A stretch of DNA of 64,000 nt from Firmicutes bacterium UBA1191. Lineage in GTDB: Bacteria; Bacillota; Clostridia; Peptostreptococcales; Anaerovoracaceae. Below are positions 1-7,640 of this stretch, piece by piece. How positions within the stretch are numbered: position 1 is the stretch's first letter; every line of letters begins with the position of its first letter. The stretch is from contig DBYH01000020.1 in assembly GCA_002310095.1 (NCBI GenBank), forward strand, positions 117,911 through 181,910, given 5' to 3'. The notes below the pieces were generated by a model. It worked only from the letters and a program-made list of their open reading frames with translations. It was not told the DNA's origin and did no database searches. The translations under genes were made by a program, and so were the position numbers.

Positions 1-39
1 GATAGTCATTGCGTTTGCAATCGCTTTGTTTTCTAACAT
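1..39 (-). CDS. 5' end of an unidentified gene downstream of hutH (partial)
   Basis: An ATG at 37-39 on the minus strand opens a frame that runs off the left edge; only 13 codons (MLENKAIANAMTI) are visible. A good ribosome binding site (GGGAGGA, complement of 46-52) lies seven bases upstream, and the start is about 20 bases past the hutH stop, so it is very probably co-transcribed with hutH. Another histidine-degradation gene would be the natural guess from context, but the visible residues do not identify a family. Confidence 0.6.
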   Translation of the reverse strand, partial: MLENKAIANAMTI

Positions 40-60
40 CGGGGGTCCTCCCTTCGAAAT

Positions 61-1602
61 CTATTTCAGGTTGATTACTTTAGCTACTGCTTCGTTCAGC
101 GAGAAGTCCTTGACCATCTCGTCGAACTTCTTCAGCTCGTCGAGCATGATGATGTCTTCCTCGATCGGCTCGGACTTAGTTCTGATGAAATCGTATGCTG
201 CTTTTGTGGCAGGAGCCAGATTGTCGATTCCCTTTTCGCCCTGCTCCTGTCTGAGCCAGATTGCCTGTGCCGCTGCTGAAAGCTCGATTCCCAGAACCTT
301 CTGGGCGTTGTCGAGAACGAGGGCAGCGGTTCTGGCCGAAGTCGTTCCCATGGATACGTGGTCTTCCTGATTGGCCGACGTCGGGATCGAGTCGACGCAC
401 GCAGGATGGTCGTAAACCTTGTTCTCGGAAACCATGGACGCCGCAGCGTACTGAGCGATCATGTAACCTGAGTTCAGGCCGCCCTTCTTGACCAGGAACG
501 CAGGCAGTCCTTCTGAAAGCTGTGAGTTCACGAGGCGCTCTGTTCTTCTCTCGGAGACATTCGCCAGTTCTGAAATGGCGATCTTCAGGAAGTCAAAGGC
601 AAGAGCCATCGGCTGTCCGTGGAAGTTTCCTCCGGATATTACTTCGTCCTCTTCCGCGAATACCAGAGGGTTGTCTGTTACCGCGTTGATTTCTATTGTT
701 ACTTTATCGTATACATACTTAATGGCATCCCTCGAAGCGCCGTGGATCTGTGGCAGACATCTCTGGGAATACGGATCCTGCACCTTTGTCTCGTGCAGCC
801 ATCTGGCGTTGTATGATCCGTCGAGAAGTCTTCTCATGTTTTCCGCCTCGATCATCTGGCCTTCGTGGCCCCTGATGGCATGAACCTTAGGATCGTAGGC
901 CTTGCGGATCGCGTGCATCGCTTCGCCTGTCAGGGCGCCGGCGATGTCCGCTGTTATCAGCAGCTGCATCGCGTCGTAAAGTACGTTTACGCCAACGGCT
1001 GTCATCATCTGGGTTCCGTTGTTGAGAGCCAGTCCTTCTTTGGCGTGGAGCTCTACAGGCGTCAGGCCTTCGGCGGCAAAGGCTTCCTTAGCTTCGACGA
1101 CCTTGCCTTTGTACTCGACCATTCCCATTCCGATAAGACCGAGGGCGATGCATGAAAGCGGCGCCAGATCTCCTGAGGATCCGACCGAACCTTTCTCCGG
1201 AACGACAGGAATAATATCAGCGTTGAGCATGTCGACCATTGTCTGTATCGTCGAAAGACGAATGCCCGAGAAGCCTCTTGCCAAAGCGTTGCATCTCAGC
1301 AGCATGGCCGCTCTGACATAGTGCTTAGGATACGGATTTCCCATTGCGCAGGTGTGGCTCATGATGAGATTCTTCTGCAGCTGCGCGGTGTCTTCGAATG
1401 AGATCTTGACGTTGGCAAATCTTCCGAAGCCTGTTGTCAGTCCGTAGATGACCGCGTCGTTTTCGAGCTTTTCTCTTACGTAGTCTCTGGACCTGTTCAC
1501 TGTGATTTTCGCGTCTTCGGTGATTTCGACTTTTTCGTAATGTCGGCAGACATTGATTACGTTTTCAATAGTAAGACTCTTTCCATCGATTCTGACTGTC
1601 AT
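61..1602 (-). CDS. hutH: Histidine ammonia-lyase
   Basis: Deaminates L-histidine to trans-urocanate, the first step of histidine degradation in the cytoplasm. At 513 residues it has the usual family length. The electrophilic MIO cofactor is formed from three consecutive residues in a GSVG-x-SGDLAPL motif; here the triad is Ser142-Ser143-Gly144, not the common Ala-Ser-Gly. Other hallmarks are YGLTTGFG near residue 53, NLIMSH near residue 78 (the His expected in histidine-specific members) and NQEDHVSMG in the C-terminal half. The start is supported by AAGGAG seven bases upstream. It is the first gene of a leftward transcript that continues out of the window. Histidine, rather than phenylalanine or tyrosine, is inferred from the SH and QEDHVSM motifs. 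Confidence 0.93.
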   Translation of the reverse strand: MTVRIDGKSLTIENVINVCRHYEKVEITEDAKITVNRSRDYVREKLENDAVIYGLTTGFGRFANVKISFEDTAQLQKNLIMSHTCAMGNPYPKHYVRAAMLLRCNALARGFSGIRLSTIQTMVDMLNADIIPVVPEKGSVGSSGDLAPLSCIALGLIGMGMVEYKGKVVEAKEAFAAEGLTPVELHAKEGLALNNGTQMMTAVGVNVLYDAMQLLITADIAGALTGEAMHAIRKAYDPKVHAIRGHEGQMIEAENMRRLLDGSYNARWLHETKVQDPYSQRCLPQIHGASRDAIKYVYDKVTIEINAVTDNPLVFAEEDEVISGGNFHGQPMALAFDFLKIAISELANVSERRTERLVNSQLSEGLPAFLVKKGGLNSGYMIAQYAAASMVSENKVYDHPACVDSIPTSANQEDHVSMGTTSARTAALVLDNAQKVLGIELSAAAQAIWLRQEQGEKGIDNLAPATKAAYDFIRTKSEPIEEDIIMLDELKKFDEMVKDFSLNEAVAKVINLK

Positions 1603-1625
1603 GGCTTTTCTCCTTTGCCTTGTAT

Positions 1626-1708
1626 GATTAGATTTGAAGATTAGATCTTTATGGCTAAATTATACCCAATACACAATGGAAATACTATACTTTTGGCAAA
1701 AATTGCCA
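1626..1708 (-). promoter_or_regulatory. hutH upstream region: -10, operator-like inverted repeat, direct repeat
   Basis: On the minus strand a perfect -10 hexamer TATAAT lies at 1659-1664, with no convincing -35. Upstream of it, at 1694-1708, is a perfect inverted repeat TGGCAA-AAA-TTGCCA, placed where an activator or repressor would bind. Between the -10 and the gene an 8-base word (GATTAGAT on the plus strand) is repeated at 1626-1633 and 1639-1646, 13 bases apart. A weak promoter with dyad and direct-repeat operators suggests regulated hutH expression; the regulator is not in this window. Confidence 0.45.
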
Positions 1709-1771
1709 CTTCGCTAAAGGGTTAACGCTTTGTCGCACTAAAGTGACCGTTGGAACATATGCAAAGGCATG

Positions 1772-1804
1772 AAAAAGCCGCTGCAGCGCCTGGCGTGCAG
1801 CGGC
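1772..1804 (-). terminator. Rho-independent terminator of the F420-ligase-like gene
   Basis: Read on the minus strand, a 9-bp perfect stem (GCCGCTGCA/TGCAGCGGC, 1777-1785 and 1796-1804) with a 10-base loop is followed directly by five U residues. It sits about 20 bases past the stop codon of the gene ending at 1823 and separates it from hutH. Confidence 0.85.
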
Positions 1805-1822
1805 TCCGGTTGTTGCCGTGTC

Positions 1823-3022
1823 TTAGTCTGTCGTGTAGTTGTCGAAGTATCCCTGGATGTAGACGATAGGCGTTCCCTTGTCGCCCGAACCTGATGTCAG
1901 GTCGCAAAGTGAACCGATAAGGTCGGTGAGCTGACGAGGCGTCGTGCCCTCCGATTCCATCTTGCCCACGAGGCTTCCGTCCTTCTCCGTGATCCTTCCC
2001 TTGATGGCGTCCTTAAGATCGTCGCCTGAAAGGTGGGCGAAGTCGTTGTCCGCCAGATACTTGAGCTTGAGCTCGTTCGGGGTTCCTTCAAGGCCCTTGG
2101 TGTAAGCGACGCCTACTCTCGGGTCCGCCAGCTCCCAGATCTTGCCGACAGGGTCCTTGAAAGCTCCGTCGCCGTAAATCATGACTTCAACGTTCTTGCC
2201 GGTCCTGGCCTTCATGTCGGCCTGCATCGCTTCGACCAGTTCCTGGCTCTCAGCTGATCTCGGGAAGAGCTTGACAGTGTCTTCCGTCGCCTTGTTTGAG
2301 CCCAGAAGTCCGAAGGTCTCATTGTATCCGCTGCCGTCGACAGGCGCGTTCAGAATGTCGTCCAGCCCGAAGACCTTCTCGGCGCCGGCCGCCTTCAGCA
2401 GTCTCTTGCTTCTCTCTCTCGTGTGAATGTCGCAGGTGATGACGTTCTTCGTGTAGTTCAGGATCTCCTCCGCGTGGTTGGCGAATACGATCTCAACCTC
2501 AGCGCCGCAGCCCGTAATCAGGTCGCTGTAGTACTGAACATAGTCGACGCCTGTGAACTGGTGCACGTTCTCGCCGAAAAGCTCTCTGTACTTCGCCAGA
2601 TCAAGCACGTCGCTGTACGGGTTGATGCCAGCTCCGTCAACCTGATCCATGGTGATGAGGGCGTTGCCAACTTCGTCGCTCGGATAGCTCAGCATGAGGA
2701 CGATCTTCTTCGCGCCCATTGCTATGCCCCTGAGGCAGATGGCGAATCTGTTCCTGGAGAGGATAGGGAAGATGACTCCCACCGTTTCTCCGCCCAGCTT
2801 TGCCTTTACGTCCGCCGCGATTGCGTCAACGCCGGCGTAATTGCCCTGAGCCCTTGCTACAACTGACTCCGTCACGCACAGGATGTCCCTGTCCCTGACT
2901 TCGAAACCGTCTGTTTCGGCCGCTCTGAGCAGGCTGTCTACAACGATTTTTCCGATATCGTCACCCTCGCGGATGATCGGGCCTCGGATGCCCCTCGAAA
3001 CTGTTCCTACGTTTCTTTCCAT
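1823..3022 (-). CDS. Coenzyme F420-0:L-glutamate ligase family protein (CofE-like)
   Basis: 399 residues resembling the CofE/FbiB family, which in methanogens and actinobacteria adds glutamate to the lactyl side chain of F420-0 using GTP. The N-terminus has the family opening (RGIRGPIIREGDDI, then RDILCVTESVVARAQG) and an internal LSRNRFAICLRGIA segment. No other F420 gene is present here, and Clostridia generally are not known to make F420, so the real substrate is probably different: a ligase for another gamma-glutamyl acceptor is possible. The gene stands alone, with its own terminator and an AAGAGG ribosome binding site. Family membership is fairly secure; function is not. Confidence 0.7.
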   Translation of the reverse strand: MERNVGTVSRGIRGPIIREGDDIGKIVVDSLLRAAETDGFEVRDRDILCVTESVVARAQGNYAGVDAIAADVKAKLGGETVGVIFPILSRNRFAICLRGIAMGAKKIVLMLSYPSDEVGNALITMDQVDGAGINPYSDVLDLAKYRELFGENVHQFTGVDYVQYYSDLITGCGAEVEIVFANHAEEILNYTKNVITCDIHTRERSKRLLKAAGAEKVFGLDDILNAPVDGSGYNETFGLLGSNKATEDTVKLFPRSAESQELVEAMQADMKARTGKNVEVMIYGDGAFKDPVGKIWELADPRVGVAYTKGLEGTPNELKLKYLADNDFAHLSGDDLKDAIKGRITEKDGSLVGKMESEGTTPRQLTDLIGSLCDLTSGSGDKGTPIVYIQGYFDNYTTD

Positions 3023-3071
3023 AGTTACCTCTTTTCTATATTAACTAACAATATTTACGAAGTTAATCATC

Positions 3072-3111
3072 GTTGCTTTCTCGCATTACCGCGGTATTGC
3101 GCAAAAGCAAC
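3072..3111. repeat. 40-bp imperfect palindrome between parB and the F420-ligase-like gene
   Basis: The sequence is symmetrical about CCGCGG (centre near 3091/3092). The outer arms GTTGCTTT and AAAGCAAC (3072-3079, 3104-3111) and the inner core TACCGCGGTA match perfectly, with a few mismatches between. No T-run follows on either strand, so it does not look like a normal terminator. It lies 18 bases from a parS site and upstream of the ATG at 3022. It could be an operator or a cruciform-forming element. Confidence 0.6.
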
Positions 3112-3128
3112 CCTGCCCGTCTCCGAAT

Positions 3129-3144
3129 TGTTTCACGTGAAACA
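3129..3144. promoter_or_regulatory. parS site 1 (ParB binding site)
   Basis: A perfect 16-bp palindrome, TGTTTCACGTGAAACA, identical to the consensus centromere-like parS site of Firmicutes. It lies 17 bases past the end of parB. ParB nucleates here and spreads to load SMC condensin for origin segregation. Confidence 0.95.
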
Positions 3145-3160
3145 ATCAGAACGGACTGCT

Positions 3161-4084
3161 TCAGCCGAGACTCCTGAGGAGATCGATCAGTCTGTTGAGC
3201 TCCTCGGAGCTATAGTATTCTATCTCGATTTTTCCCTTCTTGCCCTTGCTGTTCAGCTTGACCTTAGTTCCGAGGACGCTGCGGAGTTCCTCCTCAACGC
3301 GCTTTTCATCCGCGGACTTGGTCTTTTTCTTTGCCGGCTTGGCCTGCGGCTCCTTCGTCTCCTTGGCCAGTGCCTCTATCTGTCTTACGGAAAGGCCTTC
3401 CTTTGCCGCTCTTACGGCCAGGTCTACCTGCTTCTGCTGGCTCTTGACAGCTGCCAGCGCGCGGGCATGTCCCGTTGTGATCTTGCCTTCCGCCGTGAGT
3501 TCCTGCACTTTTCCCGGAAGCTTGAGCAGCCTGAGGCTGTTGGTGATGTACGGTCTGCTCTTGCCGACGCTGTACGACACCTGCTCCTGGGTCAACCCGT
3601 AGGCGTCTATCATCTGCTTGAGTCCTTCCGCCTCCTCTATAGGGTTCAGGTCTTCTCTCTGCATGTTCTCTATTATGGCGAGAAGCATATTTTCCTCGTC
3701 GGTGAGTTCCTTGACGATGCCCGGAATCTCCTTGAGTCCCGCCATTCTGGCGGCTCTCCACCTTCTCTCGCCCGCAACCAGCTCGTATCCCTTGCCCAGC
3801 TTGCGCAGAACGACAGGCTGAATTACGCCGTGCCTCTCTATTGAGGAAGCCAGCTCTTCAAGCTTCTCATCGTCAAAGTTCTTTCTCGGCTGGGCTGAAT
3901 TCGGTCTGATGTCGTCGATGCTAACGTAAAGAACCCCGCTTTCTTCCGAAGGGGATTCCTCTGTCTTGCCCTCTGTCTGCTTTTTCTTTACGGCCGGCTT
4001 CTTTTCTATCGGAGCGACTTCAGCGTCCCCGAAGAGAGCTTCAAGTCCTTTCCCCAGCCCTTTGGCCTTGGTCTTTGCTGCCAT
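3161..4084 (-). CDS. parB: Chromosome-partitioning protein ParB (Spo0J)
   Basis: Binds parS, spreads along DNA as a CTP-dependent clamp and recruits SMC; partner of the ParA ATPase encoded just upstream. The 307 residues show the N-terminal ParA-contact motif KGLGKGLEALFG (residues 9-20), a ParB/Srx CTP-binding domain with GERRWRAARMAGL, a central helix-turn-helix (SYSVGKSRPYITNSLRLL), and a C-terminal dimerisation region after a lysine-rich linker. The ATG follows the parA stop with no gap, and its AGAAGGAGAG ribosome binding site lies inside the end of parA, so the two are translationally coupled. Two parS sites flank the operon. Confidence 0.96.
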   Translation of the reverse strand: MAAKTKAKGLGKGLEALFGDAEVAPIEKKPAVKKKQTEGKTEESPSEESGVLYVSIDDIRPNSAQPRKNFDDEKLEELASSIERHGVIQPVVLRKLGKGYELVAGERRWRAARMAGLKEIPGIVKELTDEENMLLAIIENMQREDLNPIEEAEGLKQMIDAYGLTQEQVSYSVGKSRPYITNSLRLLKLPGKVQELTAEGKITTGHARALAAVKSQQKQVDLAVRAAKEGLSVRQIEALAKETKEPQAKPAKKKTKSADEKRVEEELRSVLGTKVKLNSKGKKGKIEIEYYSSEELNRLIDLLRSLG

Positions 4085-4858
4085 TTATCTCTCCTTCTGG
4101 TTCTCGAGGAATTCTTCCGCGAACTCCATGTACGCCTGAGCGCCTGTGGATCTCGGATCGTACTGAATTACCGGCATTCCGTGGCTCGGCGCTTCCGCAA
4201 GCCTTACGTTCCTCGGAATCACCGTCGTATATACCTTTTCCTTGAAGTACTTCTTGACTTCCTCTACGACCTGAGCCGACAGGTTCGTTCTTCCGTCGAA
4301 CATGCTCAGTATTACGCCTTCTATCTCAAGTCCCGGATTCATGTGCGTTCTGACAATGTCAATCGTGCTCATGAGCTGGCTTACGCCTTCAAGAGCATAG
4401 AATTCGCACTGGATCGGAATCAGGACGGAGTCTACCGCAGTAAGAGAGTTTATGGTAAGTATGCCAAGTGACGGTGGGCAGTCTATGAAGATATAATCGT
4501 AGTCCGGCTTCAGCACGTCTATGGCGACTTTCAGCCTCTTTTCCCTGCCCGTCATGTTGATGAGCTCGACCTCCGCGCCCGCAAGCTGCACGCTGGCCGG
4601 CATTATGTCGAGGTTCGGAACACCCGTCGGAATTACCGCTTCCGCCGGATGGTGATCGTCTTCTATTAAAATCTCATGTGTAGTCAGTTCCAGATCCTTC
4701 TTGGTTATTCCCACACCACTCGTTGTGTTCCCCTGAGGGTCAATATCCAGGATCAGAACCTTCTTTCCCTTGAGCGCCAGGCACGCCGCCAGATTGATGT
4801 TGGTGGTCGTTTTGCCGACGCCGCCTTTCTGATTAAAGATCGCTATCGCCTTACCCAC
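4085..4858 (-). CDS. parA: Chromosome-partitioning ATPase ParA (Soj)
   Basis: A 257-residue deviant Walker A ATPase. KGGVGKTTTNINLA near residue 11 carries the signature lysine pair, and DPQGNTTSG and DYIFIDCPPSLG are the switch and Walker B regions. It dimerises on DNA with ATP, cooperates with ParB in moving origins apart, and in Bacillus also controls DnaA. The start codon is GTG, chosen because GGAGG lies six bases upstream and the next residues (GKAIAIFNQKGG) match the family N-terminus. A TATAAT -10 is present on the minus strand at 4896-4901, so parAB probably has its own promoter downstream of the rsmG terminator. Confidence 0.96.
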   Translation of the reverse strand: MGKAIAIFNQKGGVGKTTTNINLAACLALKGKKVLILDIDPQGNTTSGVGITKKDLELTTHEILIEDDHHPAEAVIPTGVPNLDIMPASVQLAGAEVELINMTGREKRLKVAIDVLKPDYDYIFIDCPPSLGILTINSLTAVDSVLIPIQCEFYALEGVSQLMSTIDIVRTHMNPGLEIEGVILSMFDGRTNLSAQVVEEVKKYFKEKVYTTVIPRNVRLAEAPSHGMPVIQYDPRSTGAQAYMEFAEEFLENQKER

Positions 4859-4935
4859 TTTTACCTCCTTTTCATTTTCATAATAGGTCAGTTTGATTAT
4901 ATACCATCGCCCTTTTTCTTTCTATAGCAAAAGCG

Positions 4936-5003
4936 TCAAAAAATGAGAAAACCCGAAAACTTTTTTCAATGTTTCACGTGAAACATTTCTCTGTCTTCGG
5001 GTT
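4936..5003 (-). terminator. rsmG terminator with parS in its loop
   Basis: Read on the minus strand, AACCCGAA (5003-4996) pairs with TTCGGGTT (4957-4950), followed by a T-rich tract ending in six consecutive T residues. It ends the mnmE-mnmG-rsmG message before parA. The 38-base loop contains a complete parS palindrome, which could itself fold as a second nested hairpin. Confidence 0.7.
4970..4985. promoter_or_regulatory. parS site 2 (ParB binding site)
   Basis: A perfect TGTTTCACGTGAAACA palindrome in the rsmG-parA intergenic region, inside the loop of the terminator hairpin. The flanking bases extend the dyad to AATGTTTC...GAAACATT. With the site at 3129-3144 it brackets parAB. Confidence 0.95.
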
Positions 5004-5045
5004 GTTTCCATATATTTCCATTTATCGACTGGCCCCGCATCATTC

Positions 5046-5741
5046 TCACAGCGGTTTCCTCGCCGGCGTTCCCGCTTTCCTCGGATAAGCATCCGGCGTC
5101 GGACAGATCTTTTTAATCACCACGAGGCTGTGTCCCAGATGGGCAAGCTTCCGTATTTCAGGTACTTCTCCTCCCAGAATCCGGATCGCCTCCCGCGCAT
5201 CGCCTATTTCCGATTCACAATCCGCGCCCTTGTAGGCGATGAAATGTCCGCCGGGTTTTACGAAAGGCAGGCAGTACTCGCAGAGCACGCTCATGCTCGC
5301 GACGGCTCTGGAGACGCAGAGATCGAAACCGTCCCTGTACTCATCCAGCCTTGCCAGATCTTCCGCCCGGCCGTGCACGGCGCGCGCGTTTTCTATGCCC
5401 AGCCCATCGCAGATCTGCTGCACGATGCGGATCCTCTTAGCCAGAGAATCCATGAGGACGAAGTCCTTGTCCGGATAGCAGACAGCCAGGGGAACCCCCG
5501 GGAATCCGCCGCCCGTTCCAACATCGCAAATAGACGATGAAGCAGTAAACTCAAGGGTTTCAGCGCACAAAAGGGAGTCGATCAGGTGCTTCTGAACGAA
5601 CTCCTCCCTGTCTGTAATGGCTGTCAGGTTGACCTTTTCGTTCCACCTGAGGACATCTTCCATGTACCTTTCGAGAGTCTCAGTCTTCTCTTCCGCGCCG
5701 TCTATGTTCAGTTTTTCCATCAGCAGTATCAGGTCATTCAT
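5046..5741 (-). CDS. rsmG: 16S rRNA (guanine-N7) methyltransferase RsmG (GidB)
   Basis: Uses S-adenosylmethionine to methylate N7 of G527 (E. coli numbering) in 16S rRNA. The 231 residues contain the SAM-binding motif CDVGTGGGFPGVPLA near residue 91, KHLIDSLLC just before it, and SRAVASM in the catalytic domain. The last 20 or so residues are basic and proline-rich. The ATG overlaps the mnmG stop by four bases, so translation is coupled. Loss of this gene gives low-level streptomycin resistance in other bacteria; here it is intact. Confidence 0.95.
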   Translation of the reverse strand: MNDLILLMEKLNIDGAEEKTETLERYMEDVLRWNEKVNLTAITDREEFVQKHLIDSLLCAETLEFTASSSICDVGTGGGFPGVPLAVCYPDKDFVLMDSLAKRIRIVQQICDGLGIENARAVHGRAEDLARLDEYRDGFDLCVSRAVASMSVLCEYCLPFVKPGGHFIAYKGADCESEIGDAREAIRILGGEVPEIRKLAHLGHSLVVIKKICPTPDAYPRKAGTPARKPL

Positions 5742-7618
5742 TTTCTTCTCCGGCTCAACTTTTCCAGGTGGATCAGGAGCACGTTTATGTCCGCCGGGGA
5801 CACTCCCGATATTCTTGAAGCCTGTCCGACGGACACCGGCTTCAGAGCGTTCAGCTTCTGCTGGGCTTCGATTCTGAGACCGTCTATCTGTGAATAGTCT
5901 ATGTCGCCGCTAAGTTTCTTTCCTTCGAGTCTCTTGAACTTCTCGATCTGGGCCAGCTGTTTCTGAATGTATCCGCCGTACTTGATCTCAACTTCCATGG
6001 ATGTTTTCTGGTGGCGTGAAAGATCCGGTCTCTCCGGATCCGCAGGCGCCAGACCGTCATAAGTGACTTCCGGTCTGCGCAGAAGCTCGTGGAGCGACGT
6101 GGCCGTTTTGATCGGCGCTGTTCCCAGCTCCTCCAGAAGAGGATTGATTTTTTCCGGGCTCAAGATGGTGCGCTTCAGTCTTTCCGTTTCTTTTTCAACA
6201 GCCTCTTTCTTTTCCAGGAATCTGGCGTAGCGATCTTCCTTCACAAGTCCGACTCTGTGGCCCAGCTCCGTAAGCCTCAGGTCGGCGTTATCCTGTCTGA
6301 GCATCAGTCTGTATTCCGCCCGGCTCGTCATGATCCTGTAGGGTTCGTTGGTTCCCTTTGTCACAAGGTCGTCGAGCAGCACGCCGATGTAGGCCTGACT
6401 TCTGTCAAGAACGAAAGGCTCTTTGCCGTCAAGCTTCAGTACCGCGTTTATTCCCGCCATGAGTCCCTGAGCAGCCGCCTCCTCATATCCCGAGCTGCCG
6501 TTGAACTGGCCGCTGCAGAAAAGATTCTCAATAGTCCTGTTCTCCAGATTCATCTTAAGATCCAGAGGGTCGATGCAGTCGTACTCGATGGCGTAGGCCG
6601 GCCTGACTATCTTCAGGTTTTCCAGGCCTTCGATAGTCTCATAAAAAGCCTGCTGCACGTCCTCCGGCAGTGATGACGACATTCCCTGAATGTACATTTC
6701 ATCAGTGTCCAGTCCCTCCGGTTCTATAAAGAGTTGGTGGCGTTTTCTGTCGGCGAATCTGTTGACCTTGTCCTCAATGGACGGGCAGTAGCGTGGACCG
6801 ACGCCCTCGATTTTTCCGCCGAAGAGGGCGGATCTATGGAAATTCGCCCGGATGACCTCGTGTGTCTTTTCGTTGGTGTATGTAAGCCAGCATCTTATCT
6901 GGTCTTTTTCAAGTTCATCATTCATGAAGGAGAAAGGAACGATTTCCTCATCTCCATCCTGTGGAATCATCTTACTGTAATCGAGACTGTCGGCAAGAGC
7001 TCTCGCCGGCGTTCCCGTCTTGAATCTCCGCATCGGCAACCCGTATTCCCTGAGCCTCTCCGCGAGTTCAGTGGAAGGGGCCAGTCCGTTCGGACCGCTG
7101 TCGTAGACGCTTTCGCCTATGAATATCTTTCCCGCGAGAAATGTTCCCGTAGCCAGAATGACAGCGCGGCTTCTGTAAACCGCGCCCGTTCTGAGAACCA
7201 CTCCGCAGGCCTTTCCTTCTTCTATGATCAGGTCGATGACCTCGCCCTGCTTCATGTCGAGAAGATGTTCCTTCTCGATGGTCTTCTTCATCTCGAGATG
7301 ATAGCGGGTCTTGTCGGCCTGTGCTCTGAGTGAATGGACAGCCGGGCCCTTCGCCGTGTTGAGCATCCTGCTCTGGATGAAAGTCTTGTCTATGTTCAGA
7401 CCCATCTCTCCGCCAAGAGCGTCGATCTCGCGCACCAGGTGGCCTTTGCCTGTTCCTCCTATGGAAGGGTTGCAAGGCATCATGGCGACGGCTTCCAGAT
7501 TGATGGAGAGCATGAGCGTTTTCTTTCCCATTCTGGCCGCGGCAAGACCGGCCTCGCATCCCGCGTGGCCGGCGCCTATAACAATTATGTCGTATTCTCC
7601 CATGAGGAATTTTTCCAT
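5738..7618 (-). CDS. mnmG: tRNA uridine-5-carboxymethylaminomethyl modification enzyme MnmG (GidA)
   Basis: FAD-dependent partner of MnmE; together they install (carboxymethyl)aminomethyl groups at C5 of the wobble uridine in tRNAs reading split codon boxes. 626 residues, the normal length. The N-terminal Rossmann motif is VIGAGHAGCEAGLAAARMG, followed by MPCNPSIGGTGKGHLVREI and, further on, EYDCIDPLDL and GQFNGSSGYEEAAAQGL. AGGAG lies before the ATG at 7618. An internal ATG six codons in (MGEYDII) is an alternative start. Confidence 0.97.
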   Translation of the reverse strand: MEKFLMGEYDIIVIGAGHAGCEAGLAAARMGKKTLMLSINLEAVAMMPCNPSIGGTGKGHLVREIDALGGEMGLNIDKTFIQSRMLNTAKGPAVHSLRAQADKTRYHLEMKKTIEKEHLLDMKQGEVIDLIIEEGKACGVVLRTGAVYRSRAVILATGTFLAGKIFIGESVYDSGPNGLAPSTELAERLREYGLPMRRFKTGTPARALADSLDYSKMIPQDGDEEIVPFSFMNDELEKDQIRCWLTYTNEKTHEVIRANFHRSALFGGKIEGVGPRYCPSIEDKVNRFADRKRHQLFIEPEGLDTDEMYIQGMSSSLPEDVQQAFYETIEGLENLKIVRPAYAIEYDCIDPLDLKMNLENRTIENLFCSGQFNGSSGYEEAAAQGLMAGINAVLKLDGKEPFVLDRSQAYIGVLLDDLVTKGTNEPYRIMTSRAEYRLMLRQDNADLRLTELGHRVGLVKEDRYARFLEKKEAVEKETERLKRTILSPEKINPLLEELGTAPIKTATSLHELLRRPEVTYDGLAPADPERPDLSRHQKTSMEVEIKYGGYIQKQLAQIEKFKRLEGKKLSGDIDYSQIDGLRIEAQQKLNALKPVSVGQASRISGVSPADINVLLIHLEKLSRRRK

Positions 7619-7640
7619 TGCGTTCTCCTGATGCCTTCCT

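Noticed and set aside
3128..3844. A 238-codon plus-strand frame starting within parS and covering parB
   Set aside because: It is antisense to parB, and its apparent start residues are simply the parS palindrome.
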